Below, piece by piece: positions 9,391 to 18,305 of a stretch of DNA of 64,000 nucleotides. Positions within the stretch are counted from its first letter, which is position 1, and every line of letters begins with the position of its first letter. Both the position numbers and the translations under genes were made by a program. The notes under the pieces were generated by a model. That model was not told the DNA's origin and did not search any database. It was given only the letters and a program-made list of their open reading frames with translations. The stretch is taken from NCBI GenBank assembly GCA_022822405.1, contig JAJEBT010000169.1:22727-86726 (forward strand), given 5' to 3'. The DNA is from Alphaproteobacteria bacterium. Lineage in GTDB: Bacteria; Pseudomonadota; Alphaproteobacteria; MPNO01; UBA830.

Positions 9391-9936
9391 TCATGTAGTG
9401 GTGCGCAGTTCAGCGTCCGGGTTGTCCTCCCGCTGCAGGCGCAGCAATTCGGGATCCGCGTAGAGCGGGCGCGCGGGCTTCGGATTCCCCAGCATGACCT
9501 GGAAGAAGCAGTCCTCGTCGCTATCGTTGCGGATGCAGTGGACCTGTCCCGGCGGGTTGTAGACCATGTCCCAGGGCCCGAGCGTCCGCGTGACAACCTC
9601 GCCATCCTTCTGCCAAACGACCGTGGGATGTCCCTTGAGGACGAAGAAGACCTCCTCCTCGTCCGGATGGTTGTGCATTGGCTGCTCATGGCCTGGAGGC
9701 ATCTCCAGTATGCTGAGTGTGAAACTCGCCCCCATCAGCGCGTTTGGGTCGTTGTGATCGATGTTGCCGCTGGTTCCCAGATAGCGGCGCTGGGACCGCG
9801 CGAACTTCTTGTCAACCTGGGTTTCGAATCCCCACACCCGCCAACTCGCGTTGCGCGTCGAGAACGTCTTGCAATGCCGGTCAAGGGCGGCCTCAAGCTC
9901 GCCATCGGCCCGGTTTTCCTGGATCACGGTTGCCAT
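9391..9936 (-). CDS. Cupin-domain protein, possible metal-dependent dioxygenase
   Basis: A single-cupin protein of 181 residues. Cupin motif 1 is visible as QPMHNHPDEEEVFFVLKG, with two histidines and a glutamate as likely metal ligands. Motif 2, NPPGQVHCIRND, supplies a third histidine. The start at MATVIQENR is fixed by GAGGGG upstream; a longer open frame reaching into the preceding gene is rejected. It begins 7 bp after the isochorismatase-family gene, so the two are co-transcribed. Cupins of this type include gentisate- and hydroxyanthranilate-type ring-cleaving dioxygenases, isomerases and binding proteins. A ring-cleavage or ring-modifying step is suggested only by context. Confidence 0.85.
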   Translation of the reverse strand: MATVIQENRADGELEAALDRHCKTFSTRNASWRVWGFETQVDKKFARSQRRYLGTSGNIDHNDPNALMGASFTLSILEMPPGHEQPMHNHPDEEEVFFVLKGHPTVVWQKDGEVVTRTLGPWDMVYNPPGQVHCIRNDSDEDCFFQVMLGNPKPARPLYADPELLRLQREDNPDAELRTTT

Positions 9937-9943
9937 TTTCCCC

Positions 9944-10648
9944 TCATTCCGCCGCCTGCGCGGCACCGTAGGTTCTGCGAACATGTTCCACGATGTCGTC
10001 AAGAACCATGACATCGGCATATTTGTGATGCATGTCAAACAAATTGACCTTGTGCGAGAGTTCGGAGCGGTCGAACACGCATTCCTCGGCAATCGTGACG
10101 TGATAGCCGTTGGAATAGGCATCGACGACCGAGGCGCGCACGCATCCTGAAGTGCTTTCACCGCACACGATCAGGCTGGAGACCCCGGCTCGGACCAGAT
10201 GCGCGACCAGCGGCGTCGAGTGAAACGCGCTTGCGCGCTCCTTGCGGATGACAACCTCTCCGGGCTCTGGCGCAAACGCTGGATGGATGTCCAGCATGTC
10301 CGCGGAAACTCCTTTTTCCGGCTGGCGCCGGGTCGACCGGACGCGCCCTTTCCGGACGGAGCCGGTGACGTGAAACACGGGGAGCCCGGCTTCCCTGCAG
10401 GCAGCGAAAAGCCGCTGGATCGGCCCGACCGCTTCCCAGGCGAACCTGCCGCAACTGTTGGGAAATTCCGCAGCCAACTCATGGGGCGCCTTCTCGGGGT
10501 CGCCGCGAAACACGAGATTGTACAGATCGATGGCAAGAAGCGCCGGACGCTGACCCACGAAGACTTCACGGCGATAGGGTTCGTAGATCTTCAGAATTTC
10601 GGCTGAAACGATGTCCTTCCAGCAGTGGTCTTCAAAATCCCGCGCCAT
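9944..10648 (-). CDS. Isochorismatase-family cysteine amidohydrolase (maleamate / N-carbamoyl amidase-like)
   Basis: A 234-residue cysteine hydrolase of the isochorismatase fold. The catalytic triad is visible as Asp41 (LAIDLYN), Lys136 (VIRKERAS) and Cys169 (STSGCVRASVVDAY). The C-terminal LFDMHHKYADV resembles maleamate amidohydrolase (NicF) and N-carbamoylsarcosine amidase rather than true isochorismatase, so cleavage of an amide or carbamoyl group is more likely. Start at MARDFED, with GGTGGGG nearby. It forms an operon with the downstream cupin and is divergent from the cyclase-family gene. NicF-like enzymes release ammonia after opening of an N-heterocyclic ring, which would suit this cluster. 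Substrate identity is inference. Confidence 0.86.
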   Translation of the reverse strand: MARDFEDHCWKDIVSAEILKIYEPYRREVFVGQRPALLAIDLYNLVFRGDPEKAPHELAAEFPNSCGRFAWEAVGPIQRLFAACREAGLPVFHVTGSVRKGRVRSTRRQPEKGVSADMLDIHPAFAPEPGEVVIRKERASAFHSTPLVAHLVRAGVSSLIVCGESTSGCVRASVVDAYSNGYHVTIAEECVFDRSELSHKVNLFDMHHKYADVMVLDDIVEHVRRTYGAAQAAE

Positions 10649-10833
10649 GCCCCACCGTCCCTCGCGTCCCGTTCGGTTTCCCGGCCACAACCGGCGCCGG
10701 AAAGAGCGGCATCCCGCCGCAAGCGCCGGATCAAGAATTCAGAGCATGGCCGTTTTCGGGATCTGATGCAACAGGATTGCGGTGATGACAGGCTGCTCAA
10801 GAGCAAGGTGGTGATCGGCGTGACCTTCGGCCT

Positions 10834-10863
10834 TTGCAGCTAGCTGACGAAAGCGACTATCAT
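10834..10863 (+). promoter_or_regulatory. Putative promoter of the cyclase-family gene
   Basis: TTGCAG (10834-10839) and TATCAT (10858-10863) are separated by 18 bp and lie 34 bp upstream of the ATG at 10898. The -10 matches five of six consensus bases; the -35 matches only its TTG. The location in a divergent intergenic region supports it. Confidence 0.35.
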
Positions 10864-10897
10864 GCCGTGCCGTTCCAAGATCTTGGGAGACCCTGCA

Positions 10898-11743
10898 ATG
10901 AAGATTCTCGACCTGTCGCACATGATGAACCTTCACACACCCGGCTGGGTAGGCTACGCCGGCAACAAGATGTATTACGCCCAGAACCTCCAGACCGGCG
11001 GGATCGTCGCCCAGCGCGTCGACACCGCCATGCATGTCGGCACGCACATAGACGGGGCAATGCACGCCTCCGACGTCAAAGGCGACATGTCCTCCTATTC
11101 GCTCGACTACCTGGTCGGCCCGGGCGCGGTCGTGGACATCTCGGACAAGATCGACGACTGGGGCCTGATCACCCCGGACATGCTGGAATCGGCTCCGGTC
11201 GACATTCACGACAACGACATCCTGATCATCCATACGGGCTTCCACCGTTACTACGAGGGTCGACCACAGCAGGATCTTGAGCGGTATTTCTGTCTGCATC
11301 CCGGTGGTGGTCGTGAGCTCATTGAATGGATGTTCGATAAGAAAATCAAATGGTTCGGCGTCGACTGCGGGTCTGGCGACCATGCGATGAACACGTCGAT
11401 CCGCAAGATGCGCCCCGATCTCCGGGCGCGCTTCGAGGAACAGATCGGGATGACATGCGAGGAGTACTTCGGCGAATACGAGTACACGCATGCACTGTCG
11501 GGCCGGAAGATCCGGTCGGATATCTTCATGTTCCACAGCTGGGCTTTCAATGACGGGCTGATTCACGCCGAGAATGTCGGCGGGGATATCGAACTTGCGC
11601 TGAACCAGCGCTTCATCATCGGCGCGTTTCCATGGCGTTTCGAAGGCCTCGAGGCCTGCCCGTGCCGGATCATCTGTTTTTCCGACGTGGGCGACTCGGT
11701 CGAGACCGTGGGTGCCGTTGCCAAGGCTCTTCGCGACCAGTAA
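10898..11743 (+). CDS. Cyclase-family metal-dependent hydrolase (kynurenine-formamidase-like)
   Basis: A 281-residue member of the cyclase/KynB family (PF04199), cytoplasmic. Its signature metal-binding motif is present as HVGTHIDGAMH near residue 48, followed by a second histidine-rich region. KynB-type members hydrolyse N-formyl amides; others act on lactones or cyclic amides. The start MKILDLSHMM follows GGGAGA, and the upstream in-frame extension is rejected. It is divergent from the isochorismatase-family/cupin pair and followed by the CodA-like amidohydrolase on the same strand after a 304-bp gap. Beside two other C-N hydrolases it may deformylate or open a ring. The substrate is unknown. 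Confidence 0.85.
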   Translation: MKILDLSHMMNLHTPGWVGYAGNKMYYAQNLQTGGIVAQRVDTAMHVGTHIDGAMHASDVKGDMSSYSLDYLVGPGAVVDISDKIDDWGLITPDMLESAPVDIHDNDILIIHTGFHRYYEGRPQQDLERYFCLHPGGGRELIEWMFDKKIKWFGVDCGSGDHAMNTSIRKMRPDLRARFEEQIGMTCEEYFGEYEYTHALSGRKIRSDIFMFHSWAFNDGLIHAENVGGDIELALNQRFIIGAFPWRFEGLEACPCRIICFSDVGDSVETVGAVAKALRDQ

Positions 11744-12047
11744 CCACGCCGTCGCGGCAACCATGATTACAGCGCGCCAAAACCGCGATGGGTCTCATGT
11801 ACACCAGCGAAAACGGGGCTTTGCGGAAGCATCCGCCAGTGTTTCGCGTGTCTCGCGGCAGGTCGTAGCCGCAGATCTCGAGACCGCCGAACTCATCTCC
11901 AGTCCGGCGAGCGAAGCAGACCCTGGATGCAACCACAACAACCCGGCCCGTGACGAAGCCCCATGCGAACTGCGTGCAGTCAATCGATCCTGAATGTCTG
12001 CCGACCACGTCCGGCGCCAACGCGATACCGAACAGGAGCAAGACAAA
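11744..12047. other. Intergenic region, no gene recognised
   Basis: These 304 bp lie between the cyclase-family and amidohydrolase genes. Short open frames exist in both directions, but none resembles a known protein. I see no hairpin with a U-tract and no riboswitch-like structure. A promoter for the amidohydrolase may lie here. Confidence 0.4.
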
Positions 12048-13286
12048 ATGTCCCTTATCATCCGAAACGCGAGGCTCCTGGACAAGGACGGCACATGGGA
12101 TATCTCCACGGACGGCAGCCTCATTGCCGCAGTCGAACGCAACATTCCCGCCAACGGAGCCGACCAAATCGATGCCGGCGGCCGACTGGTCGCGCCGACC
12201 TACGTCAACGGCCATGTCCACCATGACAAGAGCAACCTCGGCGACGTCATGCGTCCGAACAGGACCAACAGTTTCCAGGAATGCCTGGAAATCACCTGGG
12301 AACACAAGCGCACATATACCGTCGACGATATCGTGGAGCGCGCCAGCCGGGCCATTGAAGAAGGCATACTGCACGGCGCCACCGTGTTCCGCGTCTTCGC
12401 AGATGTCGACTCGATCGGCGGAATGACCCCGCTTGAGGGAATCATCGCGCTGCGCGAGAAATGGGCAGGAATTGTCGAGATCGAAGCGGTCGACTTCCCC
12501 CAGGAAGGGATCATCCGTGATGCCGGGACAAAGGACCTGATGCGCGAGGGCATGAAGATTGGCGCCGACATCGTCGGCGGCCTTCCGTGGCATGAACATC
12601 TGGACGAGGACGCCCGCGCGCATATCGATTTCTGCTTCGAACTGGCAATGGAATACGACAGGGATATCCACATGCTGGCAGACGATACCGACAACCCGAA
12701 CAGCCGTTCCCTTGAATATCTTGCAGCCAAGACCCTCCGCGAAGGTTATCAGGGCCGGGTGTCGGCAAGTCACTGCGGAGCCCTGGCCGCCTATGACGAG
12801 GTTCACGCGCGGAAAGTCATTGCGCTTGTCGCCGAGGCCGGGGTGTCCGTCTCGACAAATCCGCACATCAGCCTTGTCGCCCAGGGCCGCCACGACACCG
12901 GCAACATGCGTCGCGGGGTCACTCGCGCAAAGGATCTCTGGAAAGCCGGCGTCAATGTGTTTTCAGCACAGGATGACGTGAATGATCCATACTATCCGTT
13001 CGGCAGAAACGATCAGCAGGAAGTTGCCTCTTTTGTCTGCCACACATGCCACATGACCTACCCGGACGAAATCCGCGCTGTCTTCGACTTCGTGACATGG
13101 AATGCAGCAAGGGCTCTGCGTCTGGACGGTTACGGGATCGCGGCCGGCCGGAAAGCGGACATGAATGTGCTGTGCGCATCCACCATCCAGCATGTTCTCA
13201 GACTACAGCAGCCTCCGGCATTCGTGATCAAGGCGGGCCGGATTCTCGCAAGGAATAATATCGAGCGCGAGATTCTCGGCGCATGA
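12048..13286 (+). CDS. Amidohydrolase-superfamily protein, cytosine-deaminase-like
   Basis: This 412-residue protein has the overall layout of CodA-type amidohydrolases. The beta1 metal motif reads GHVHHDKS, the later histidine occurs in VSASHCGALAAYD, and the final metal aspartate lies in SAQDDVNDPYYPFG. The second histidine lies in DIHMLADDTDNPNSRS. In E. coli CodA the equivalent reads VHCDEIDDE, whose glutamate is the general acid-base; here the spacing and residues differ, so cytosine itself may not be the substrate. The start MSLIIRNARLL follows AGGAGC. Family members hydrolyse C-N bonds in pyrimidines, triazines, hydantoins and related rings. The Mo-hydroxylase beside it supports a heterocyclic substrate, by inference. 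Confidence 0.85.
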   Translation: MSLIIRNARLLDKDGTWDISTDGSLIAAVERNIPANGADQIDAGGRLVAPTYVNGHVHHDKSNLGDVMRPNRTNSFQECLEITWEHKRTYTVDDIVERASRAIEEGILHGATVFRVFADVDSIGGMTPLEGIIALREKWAGIVEIEAVDFPQEGIIRDAGTKDLMREGMKIGADIVGGLPWHEHLDEDARAHIDFCFELAMEYDRDIHMLADDTDNPNSRSLEYLAAKTLREGYQGRVSASHCGALAAYDEVHARKVIALVAEAGVSVSTNPHISLVAQGRHDTGNMRRGVTRAKDLWKAGVNVFSAQDDVNDPYYPFGRNDQQEVASFVCHTCHMTYPDEIRAVFDFVTWNAARALRLDGYGIAAGRKADMNVLCASTIQHVLRLQQPPAFVIKAGRILARNNIEREILGA

Positions 13287-13441
13287 GCATCGGTCGGCCT
13301 GGTTTCACGGAACCCTTGCACCGGCCCGGCGTTCTTACCCGTCCTGTTCCCTCTACCCCGAACCAAGGCTGTCGACCACGCCGGACGAGATTTCGGAAAC
13401 TGCTCCAGACTCGCGAACTGTCAGCCTCGACATCCTCCGGA

Positions 13442-15721
13442 TCAAGTCCGCCGACCCAGGATCTCGTGCAACCGCATCGGTGAGATCGGCAGCCGTGTCA
13501 CCGCGCCGGGATCGCCGATCGCCGCGCCCACGGCAGACGCTATGGCGGCACCGGACGCGTTGATTCCGCATTCTCCCGCCCCCTTGACACCCAGCGGATT
13601 GGTGCCGCTCGGCGCATCCTCGGTGATGATGAACTCGATGTCCGGAATCTCCTTGGCGGTGGGCCAAAGATAGTCTGCAAATGTAGCGCTGATCGGCTGG
13701 CCGTCTTCGGTGTACAGAAACTCCTCGTAGAGAGCGCCGCCGATCCCCTGGGCCATGCCGCCTGCAATCTGCCCCTCGATCAGAGTAGGGTTCACGGCCC
13801 GCCCGACATCGTACGCCACCACGATTCGTTCGATATCCAGACCGGCCGTTTCTCCGTCGACGCGGACAACGGCAAGATGGATTCCGTAAGGATAGGTCAT
13901 GTGCGTGGTCTCGAAGGTCGCTTCGGCCGACAGGACCTCTCCGCCATGATCGTCGAGACGCGAGGCCACAACCTCCGACACACTCATCGACGGCCCGTCT
14001 TCGCGACCTTGCGAACCGACGCGGCCGGCTGAGATCGTCAGTTCCGCAGCTGACAGCTGTAGCTTCTCCGAAGCTGTCTCGATCAGCAGCGATCGGAGTT
14101 GCGCTGCCGCCTCGGCCGTTGCCGACCCCGTCATGACGGTCACGCGCGAGGCAAAGGCACCCATTCCGCGCGCGATCAGGTCCGTACGGCCGTGGGTGAC
14201 CGTGACCGAACCATAGTCGACGCCCAGTGCGTCGGCACAGATCTGGGCGATAACCGTTTCGACACCCTGGCCGACCGACGCAACACCAGTGACGATCTCG
14301 ACCGCCCCGTCGCGACCGATTTCCATGCGCACGTCGTCATAGGGACCCAGACCGCTCTTCTCCACGAAGTAGGCGATCCCCAGACCGACGAGTTCGCCCC
14401 GTGCGCGCCGGGCGCTGAGTCGCGCCTGCAACTCTTCGTAGCCGACGTGGTCGAGCAGCCGTTCAAGGAGCTTCGGATAGTCGCCCGAATCGTAGACCAG
14501 CGGCGTTCCATGATTCGCAATGCCGCGGTCATACGGCATCATCCGAGCCGGAATCAGGTTTCTCCGCCGCATCTCCACGGGATCGATTCCCATCCGGTCG
14601 GCGATCAGGTCGACGAGCCGTTCGCGGGCAAATGTCGATTCGTAGCGTCCCGGCGCCCGGTAGGTACCGCACGGAGTCTTGTTGGTCAGTCGCACGCGCC
14701 CCCGCGTGCGATAGGACGGCACCAGGTAGGGACCCGGCAACATTGCCGCCGAGAGATCCGTCACCGTGGCACCATGGGTCCGGATGTAGGCTCCCTGGCT
14801 GGTGAAAAACTCGTTTTCCATGGCCCGAATGACTCCGCTGCGGTCGACGGCGGCGCGAAGCCGGTAGACCTGCTCGCGGGAATGGTTAGCTGCGACCAGG
14901 TTTTCCATCCGGTCCTCGATCCACTTGACGGGCCGGCGGAAGCGAAGGGCCGCATAGGCGCACAGCACGTCTTCGGGATAGAGTTCACCCCGGACGCCGA
15001 AGCCGCCGCCGACATGGCCCTCGAAGAGATGAATCCTGTCCGGATCCAGTCCGAGCATCTCGGCAATCGCCAGGCGGTTGAAATGGGGCACCTTCGCTGC
15101 ACCGAAGAATTCCAGACGGCCAAGTTCGGAATCGTAGCGGACATTGGCGCCACGCGTCTCCAGCGCAACGCCGGTATGGCGGCCGATCTCGAACTCGAAC
15201 TCGAACACGTTCTCGGCAGCAGCAAAAGCCGCATCGACGTCCCCGTAGCCCTTCTCGACGATCGCCGGTTCCGTGCTCACCCCGGGAGCGAATTCCCCGG
15301 GCGGCGCTGTTGCATCCAGTATCGGGGGGAGAACATCGATTCGCGGCGACACCAGGTCGGCGCCGTCCTCGGCGACATACGAATCGTCAGCAAATACGAC
15401 AGCGACGGGATCACCCACATATCGCACCCTGTCCTGCGCGAGAACGTGCTGACGACACGCCGGTAGATTCTGGATCTTGTGAAGGCGGAAATCGATCGGC
15501 GGCAGATGGGCGACGTCACGACCTGTCCAGACCGCATGTACGCCATCCAGCGCGAGCGCGTCCGTTGTCTCGACCGAAAGGAGAACACCGTGCGCGACCG
15601 GTGACCGGACCACCCGCATGTGCAACTGATCCTCGAACGTGTAATCGGCCGCGAAGCTGCCCTCGCCCAGCAGCAATTCGCGATCCTCTAGCCGTTTCAC
15701 CCTCTGCCCGACAACGCTCAT
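13442..15721 (-). CDS. Molybdenum hydroxylase large (molybdopterin) subunit, CoxL/XdhB-like
   Basis: A 759-residue Mo-cofactor subunit of the xanthine oxidase family. Visible features are VGGGFGVRGELYPEDV for cofactor binding, CGTYRAPGRYESTFARERL around the active-site loop, and the catalytic Glu717 in VKGAGECGINASG. The active-site loop lacks the AYxCSFR signature of true form I CO dehydrogenase, so the enzyme should hydroxylate an aromatic heterocycle or aldehyde, not oxidise CO. Its ATG overlaps the small subunit's stop by 4 bp (ATGA), so M-S-L are translationally coupled. No XdhC/MobA-like maturation gene lies nearby. It converges on the CodA-like amidohydrolase gene. Confidence 0.92.
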   Translation of the reverse strand: MSVVGQRVKRLEDRELLLGEGSFAADYTFEDQLHMRVVRSPVAHGVLLSVETTDALALDGVHAVWTGRDVAHLPPIDFRLHKIQNLPACRQHVLAQDRVRYVGDPVAVVFADDSYVAEDGADLVSPRIDVLPPILDATAPPGEFAPGVSTEPAIVEKGYGDVDAAFAAAENVFEFEFEIGRHTGVALETRGANVRYDSELGRLEFFGAAKVPHFNRLAIAEMLGLDPDRIHLFEGHVGGGFGVRGELYPEDVLCAYAALRFRRPVKWIEDRMENLVAANHSREQVYRLRAAVDRSGVIRAMENEFFTSQGAYIRTHGATVTDLSAAMLPGPYLVPSYRTRGRVRLTNKTPCGTYRAPGRYESTFARERLVDLIADRMGIDPVEMRRRNLIPARMMPYDRGIANHGTPLVYDSGDYPKLLERLLDHVGYEELQARLSARRARGELVGLGIAYFVEKSGLGPYDDVRMEIGRDGAVEIVTGVASVGQGVETVIAQICADALGVDYGSVTVTHGRTDLIARGMGAFASRVTVMTGSATAEAAAQLRSLLIETASEKLQLSAAELTISAGRVGSQGREDGPSMSVSEVVASRLDDHGGEVLSAEATFETTHMTYPYGIHLAVVRVDGETAGLDIERIVVAYDVGRAVNPTLIEGQIAGGMAQGIGGALYEEFLYTEDGQPISATFADYLWPTAKEIPDIEFIITEDAPSGTNPLGVKGAGECGINASGAAIASAVGAAIGDPGAVTRLPISPMRLHEILGRRT

Positions 15722-16203
15722 CCGGACTCTCCGTCCAGCACGTCCCGCACCGCCTTGAGGATGTTCAGGTACCCCGTGCAACGGCAAAGATTGGAGGCCA
15801 TGACCTCCCGCAATTCGTCATCATCGACCGGTGTGCCGCGCTCCACGAGCCAGGTGGCGAGCATCAGCATGCCAGGCGTGCAGAATCCGCACTGCAACGC
15901 GTGGTGATCATGAAATGCCTGCTGGAGCGCGCTGTACGCCCCGTTACGGGCCAGCCCCTCGACCGTCCGGATTCTTCGGCCGTCGGCCTGCACCGCAAAC
16001 ATCAGGCACGCACGCACGGGAAGGCCGTCCAGAAGAACCGTGCAGGCACCGCACACCCCGTGCTCACAGCCGATATGCGTGCCCGTCAGGCCGCAGCTGT
16101 CGCGAAGCGTATCGACAAGCGTCCGCCGGGCCTCGACCTCCACCTCGTGGTCGACGCCGTTGATGTTGAACGCCAGGGCCAGACGCTCGGCTCCCATGGT
16201 CAT
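15718..16203 (-). CDS. Molybdenum hydroxylase small 2x[2Fe-2S] subunit, CoxS-like
   Basis: A 161-residue iron-sulfur subunit that passes electrons from the Mo centre to the FAD subunit. The plant-type N-terminal cluster uses Cys46, Cys51, Cys54 and Cys66 (GCEHGVCGACTVLLDG). The C-terminal four-helix domain holds the second cluster with Cys105, Cys108, Cys140 and Cys142 (CGFC and CRC). All eight ligands are intact. Both ends overlap neighbours by ATGA, giving the order FAD subunit, FeS subunit, Mo subunit. No export signal is seen, so the holoenzyme is cytoplasmic. Confidence 0.95.
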   Translation of the reverse strand: MTMGAERLALAFNINGVDHEVEVEARRTLVDTLRDSCGLTGTHIGCEHGVCGACTVLLDGLPVRACLMFAVQADGRRIRTVEGLARNGAYSALQQAFHDHHALQCGFCTPGMLMLATWLVERGTPVDDDELREVMASNLCRCTGYLNILKAVRDVLDGESG

Positions 16204-17075
16204 CCTCCCGCGGCCACCACTGTCCCGGCTGCATCGCCAAGCGCCCGCGCAACCAGGACCCTTGCAAGATCGCGACGGTACGCGGCTGTCGCATGATGAT
16301 CGTGAAGCGCGTCAACCCCTTCCAGCGCGGCTTCGCCGGCACGGTTGAACAGCGCCTGTGAAACCGCCTGCCCTCTCAACACCGCTTCGGCGGATTCTGA
16401 ACGGAACGGAGCGGCCCCGACGCCGCCGATGCCGATCCGGGCATCGGCAACGCATCCGTCCTGGACCTGGATGCATGCCACGGCGAGGGCCAGCGCAAAA
16501 TCTCCGGCGCGACGGCTGAATTCGCGAAACCCGCAACTCCAGCCTTCCTCGAGTACGGGAAGACGGATTTCGCGGACGACCTCGCCGGCCTCAAGCGCAG
16601 TGGTCAGCAGAGACAGGAAGAAATCCCGCGCGCCGACCGGTCTCTTGCCAGCGGGTCCCTCGACAAGCACTGTCGCGTCGAGCGTCACGCTGAGGGCGCA
16701 CCACTCGGACGCCGGATCCGCATGCGCCAGGCTGCCGCCGAAGGTCCCGCGCATGCGGATCGGCACGTGGGCGATGTGGCGGCTCATTTGCGGCAGCAGG
16801 CGGCCCAGGGGGCCGTCGCAGACTGGTGAGTCGAACCGGATGTGGCGGGCGAGTGCGCCGATCCTCAACTCGCCGTCCTCGACATCGACGCGGTCCGCAT
16901 CGCCGATCATATTCAGATCAACGAGAACGGCGGGACGCGCGAGACGAAAATTCATCGCCGGCACCAAGGTCTGTCCGCCTGCCAGCACCCTCGCCTCATC
17001 ACCGTGCAGCTCCAGTTGCGCGATGGCATTGGACCACGATGCGGCACGGACGTATCGGAACGGCGCCGGCTTCAA
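16200..17075 (-). CDS. Molybdenum hydroxylase FAD-binding subunit, CoxM-like
   Basis: A 291-residue FAD subunit of the xanthine dehydrogenase/CO dehydrogenase family. FAD-binding motifs are ARVLAGGQTLVPAMNFRLARP near residues 28-48 (in two parts: AGGQTLVPAMN and FRLARP) and MRGTFGGSLAHADPASEW near residue 108. The frame begins with TTG at 17075: a stop codon lies three codons upstream and no other in-frame start precedes the FAD motif. GGTGA sits six bases before the TTG. It is the first gene of the three-gene operon and is divergent from the class II aldolase-like gene. Confidence 0.92.
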   Translation of the reverse strand: MKPAPFRYVRAASWSNAIAQLELHGDEARVLAGGQTLVPAMNFRLARPAVLVDLNMIGDADRVDVEDGELRIGALARHIRFDSPVCDGPLGRLLPQMSRHIAHVPIRMRGTFGGSLAHADPASEWCALSVTLDATVLVEGPAGKRPVGARDFFLSLLTTALEAGEVVREIRLPVLEEGWSCGFREFSRRAGDFALALAVACIQVQDGCVADARIGIGGVGAAPFRSESAEAVLRGQAVSQALFNRAGEAALEGVDALHDHHATAAYRRDLARVLVARALGDAAGTVVAAGG

Positions 17076-17459
17076 TGCGTGTCACCATTGGTCTTGTTCA
17101 TGTCGACATCCCTGGTGGCGGTACCGTTCACCGGTTGCCCGGGTCGCTGCCGGCAGGGGGACCGTCACTGCGCGGTCTGCGCTCCTGCCACGGCCATGCC
17201 CGGTTCCCAGGCCCGCCAGCAGCATGGACAGACGCGAATCATATGGGACGACATGGATCAAGCCAAACCGCGTCCTGCAGACCAGCGGCCTGCTCCGGCC
17301 AGGCCGAGGCCGAACTCGCATTGCGCGACAGCGCTTCTTCCCCGCGGCAGGAGCGATCGTGGCAACCCGACACCGGGACCGGAACCCTTCCGCTGTGGCG
17401 GCTCCACGGACGGCATGTTATCATTATTCGTGCTCTCCGACGCGAGCAAGGATGCTGGC
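17076..17459. other. Divergent intergenic region between Mo-hydroxylase and aldolase-like genes
   Basis: These 384 bp must carry the promoter for the Mo-hydroxylase operon (leftward) and for the aldolase-like gene (rightward). A TATCAT element lies near 17417 on the plus strand without a clear -35. I see no gene and no obvious operator repeat. Confidence 0.4.
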
Positions 17460-18176
17460 ATGAACAGACTGATCGAGACCATGCGCGATGTCGTGATCGC
17501 GAACCGCATTCTGGCGCGCGAGGAGGTCGTCGACGCCTACGGCCATGTCAGTATCCGCAATCCGGAAGATCCCGACCGCTACCTTCTCAGCCGGTCGCGC
17601 AGCCCGGAACTCGTGACCAGCGACGATGTCATGGAGTTCACGCTCGAGGGCGAGCCGATAGACGACGACCGCACGCCCTACGCCGAACGCCACATCCACG
17701 GTGCCATCTACGAAGCACGCCCCGACGTGAACTCGGTGGTGCACAACCATTCCCACGCCGTCATACCCTTCAGTGTCACGCCCAGCCGCCTGCGGGCAAT
17801 AGCGCATGTCGGCGCCGCCATAGGCAAGGACATTCCGGTCTGGGACATCAGGACCCGATTCGGTGACACCAACCTTCTCGTGGTCAACATGGAACACGGC
17901 CGCGATCTTGCCGCCAAGCTTGGTGAAAACACGGTCGTCCTGATGCGTGGACATGGCTGTGCCGTGGCCGGGCGGACAGTCGAAGCCGCGGTCATGACCT
18001 CAATCTATCTGCAGGTGAATGCCCGCCTGCTGCAGGACACGATGCGACTGCACGACGAAATCGAGTACCTGTCCGACGGCGAGATCGAGAACTGCTCGCA
18101 AACGTTCCTGAGCGATTTCTCGGTCCAGCGAGCATGGGAGTATTTCCGCCGGCGCGCCGGCGCCGATTCCCTGTAG
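17460..18176 (+). CDS. Class II aldolase/adducin-fold protein
   Basis: A 238-residue protein of the zinc-dependent class II aldolase/adducin family. Metal-binding histidines are visible in VVHNHSHAVIPFS and RGHGCAVAGRTVE; the acid residue lies in PYAERHIHGAIYEARPD. Family members include fuculose-phosphate aldolases and aromatic decarboxylases that act on ring-cleavage or pyridine-type catabolites. The start is placed at MNRLIETM, after AAGGA. The long in-frame upstream extension overlaps the Mo-hydroxylase gene and is rejected. A decarboxylase or aldolase in the same route as the Mo-hydroxylase is plausible but unproven. Confidence 0.85.
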   Translation: MNRLIETMRDVVIANRILAREEVVDAYGHVSIRNPEDPDRYLLSRSRSPELVTSDDVMEFTLEGEPIDDDRTPYAERHIHGAIYEARPDVNSVVHNHSHAVIPFSVTPSRLRAIAHVGAAIGKDIPVWDIRTRFGDTNLLVVNMEHGRDLAAKLGENTVVLMRGHGCAVAGRTVEAAVMTSIYLQVNARLLQDTMRLHDEIEYLSDGEIENCSQTFLSDFSVQRAWEYFRRRAGADSL

Positions 18177-18305
18177 GCCGCCGCGCGGCGCCCGACCACA
18201 GCGGCAGGCGCGCCGGAGAACGCCCCGCTAAGCCGGAGCCGGAAGCGGCCACAACAGGCGGTTCGGTCCGGCTTGCCGACCCTATCCGACTGGAACGCCC
18301 TAATC

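Noticed and set aside
9819..9833. GGGTTTCGAATCCCC, resembling a tRNA T-arm
   Set aside because: It lies inside the cupin coding sequence, and no acceptor or anticodon arm surrounds it.
11670..12893. 407-codon minus-strand frame opposite the amidohydrolase
   Set aside because: Covers an intergenic gap and the 5' half of a well-supported gene; no recognised motif.
14099..15466. 455-codon open frame opposite the Mo-hydroxylase large subunit
   Set aside because: Antisense shadow; composition unlike a real protein.
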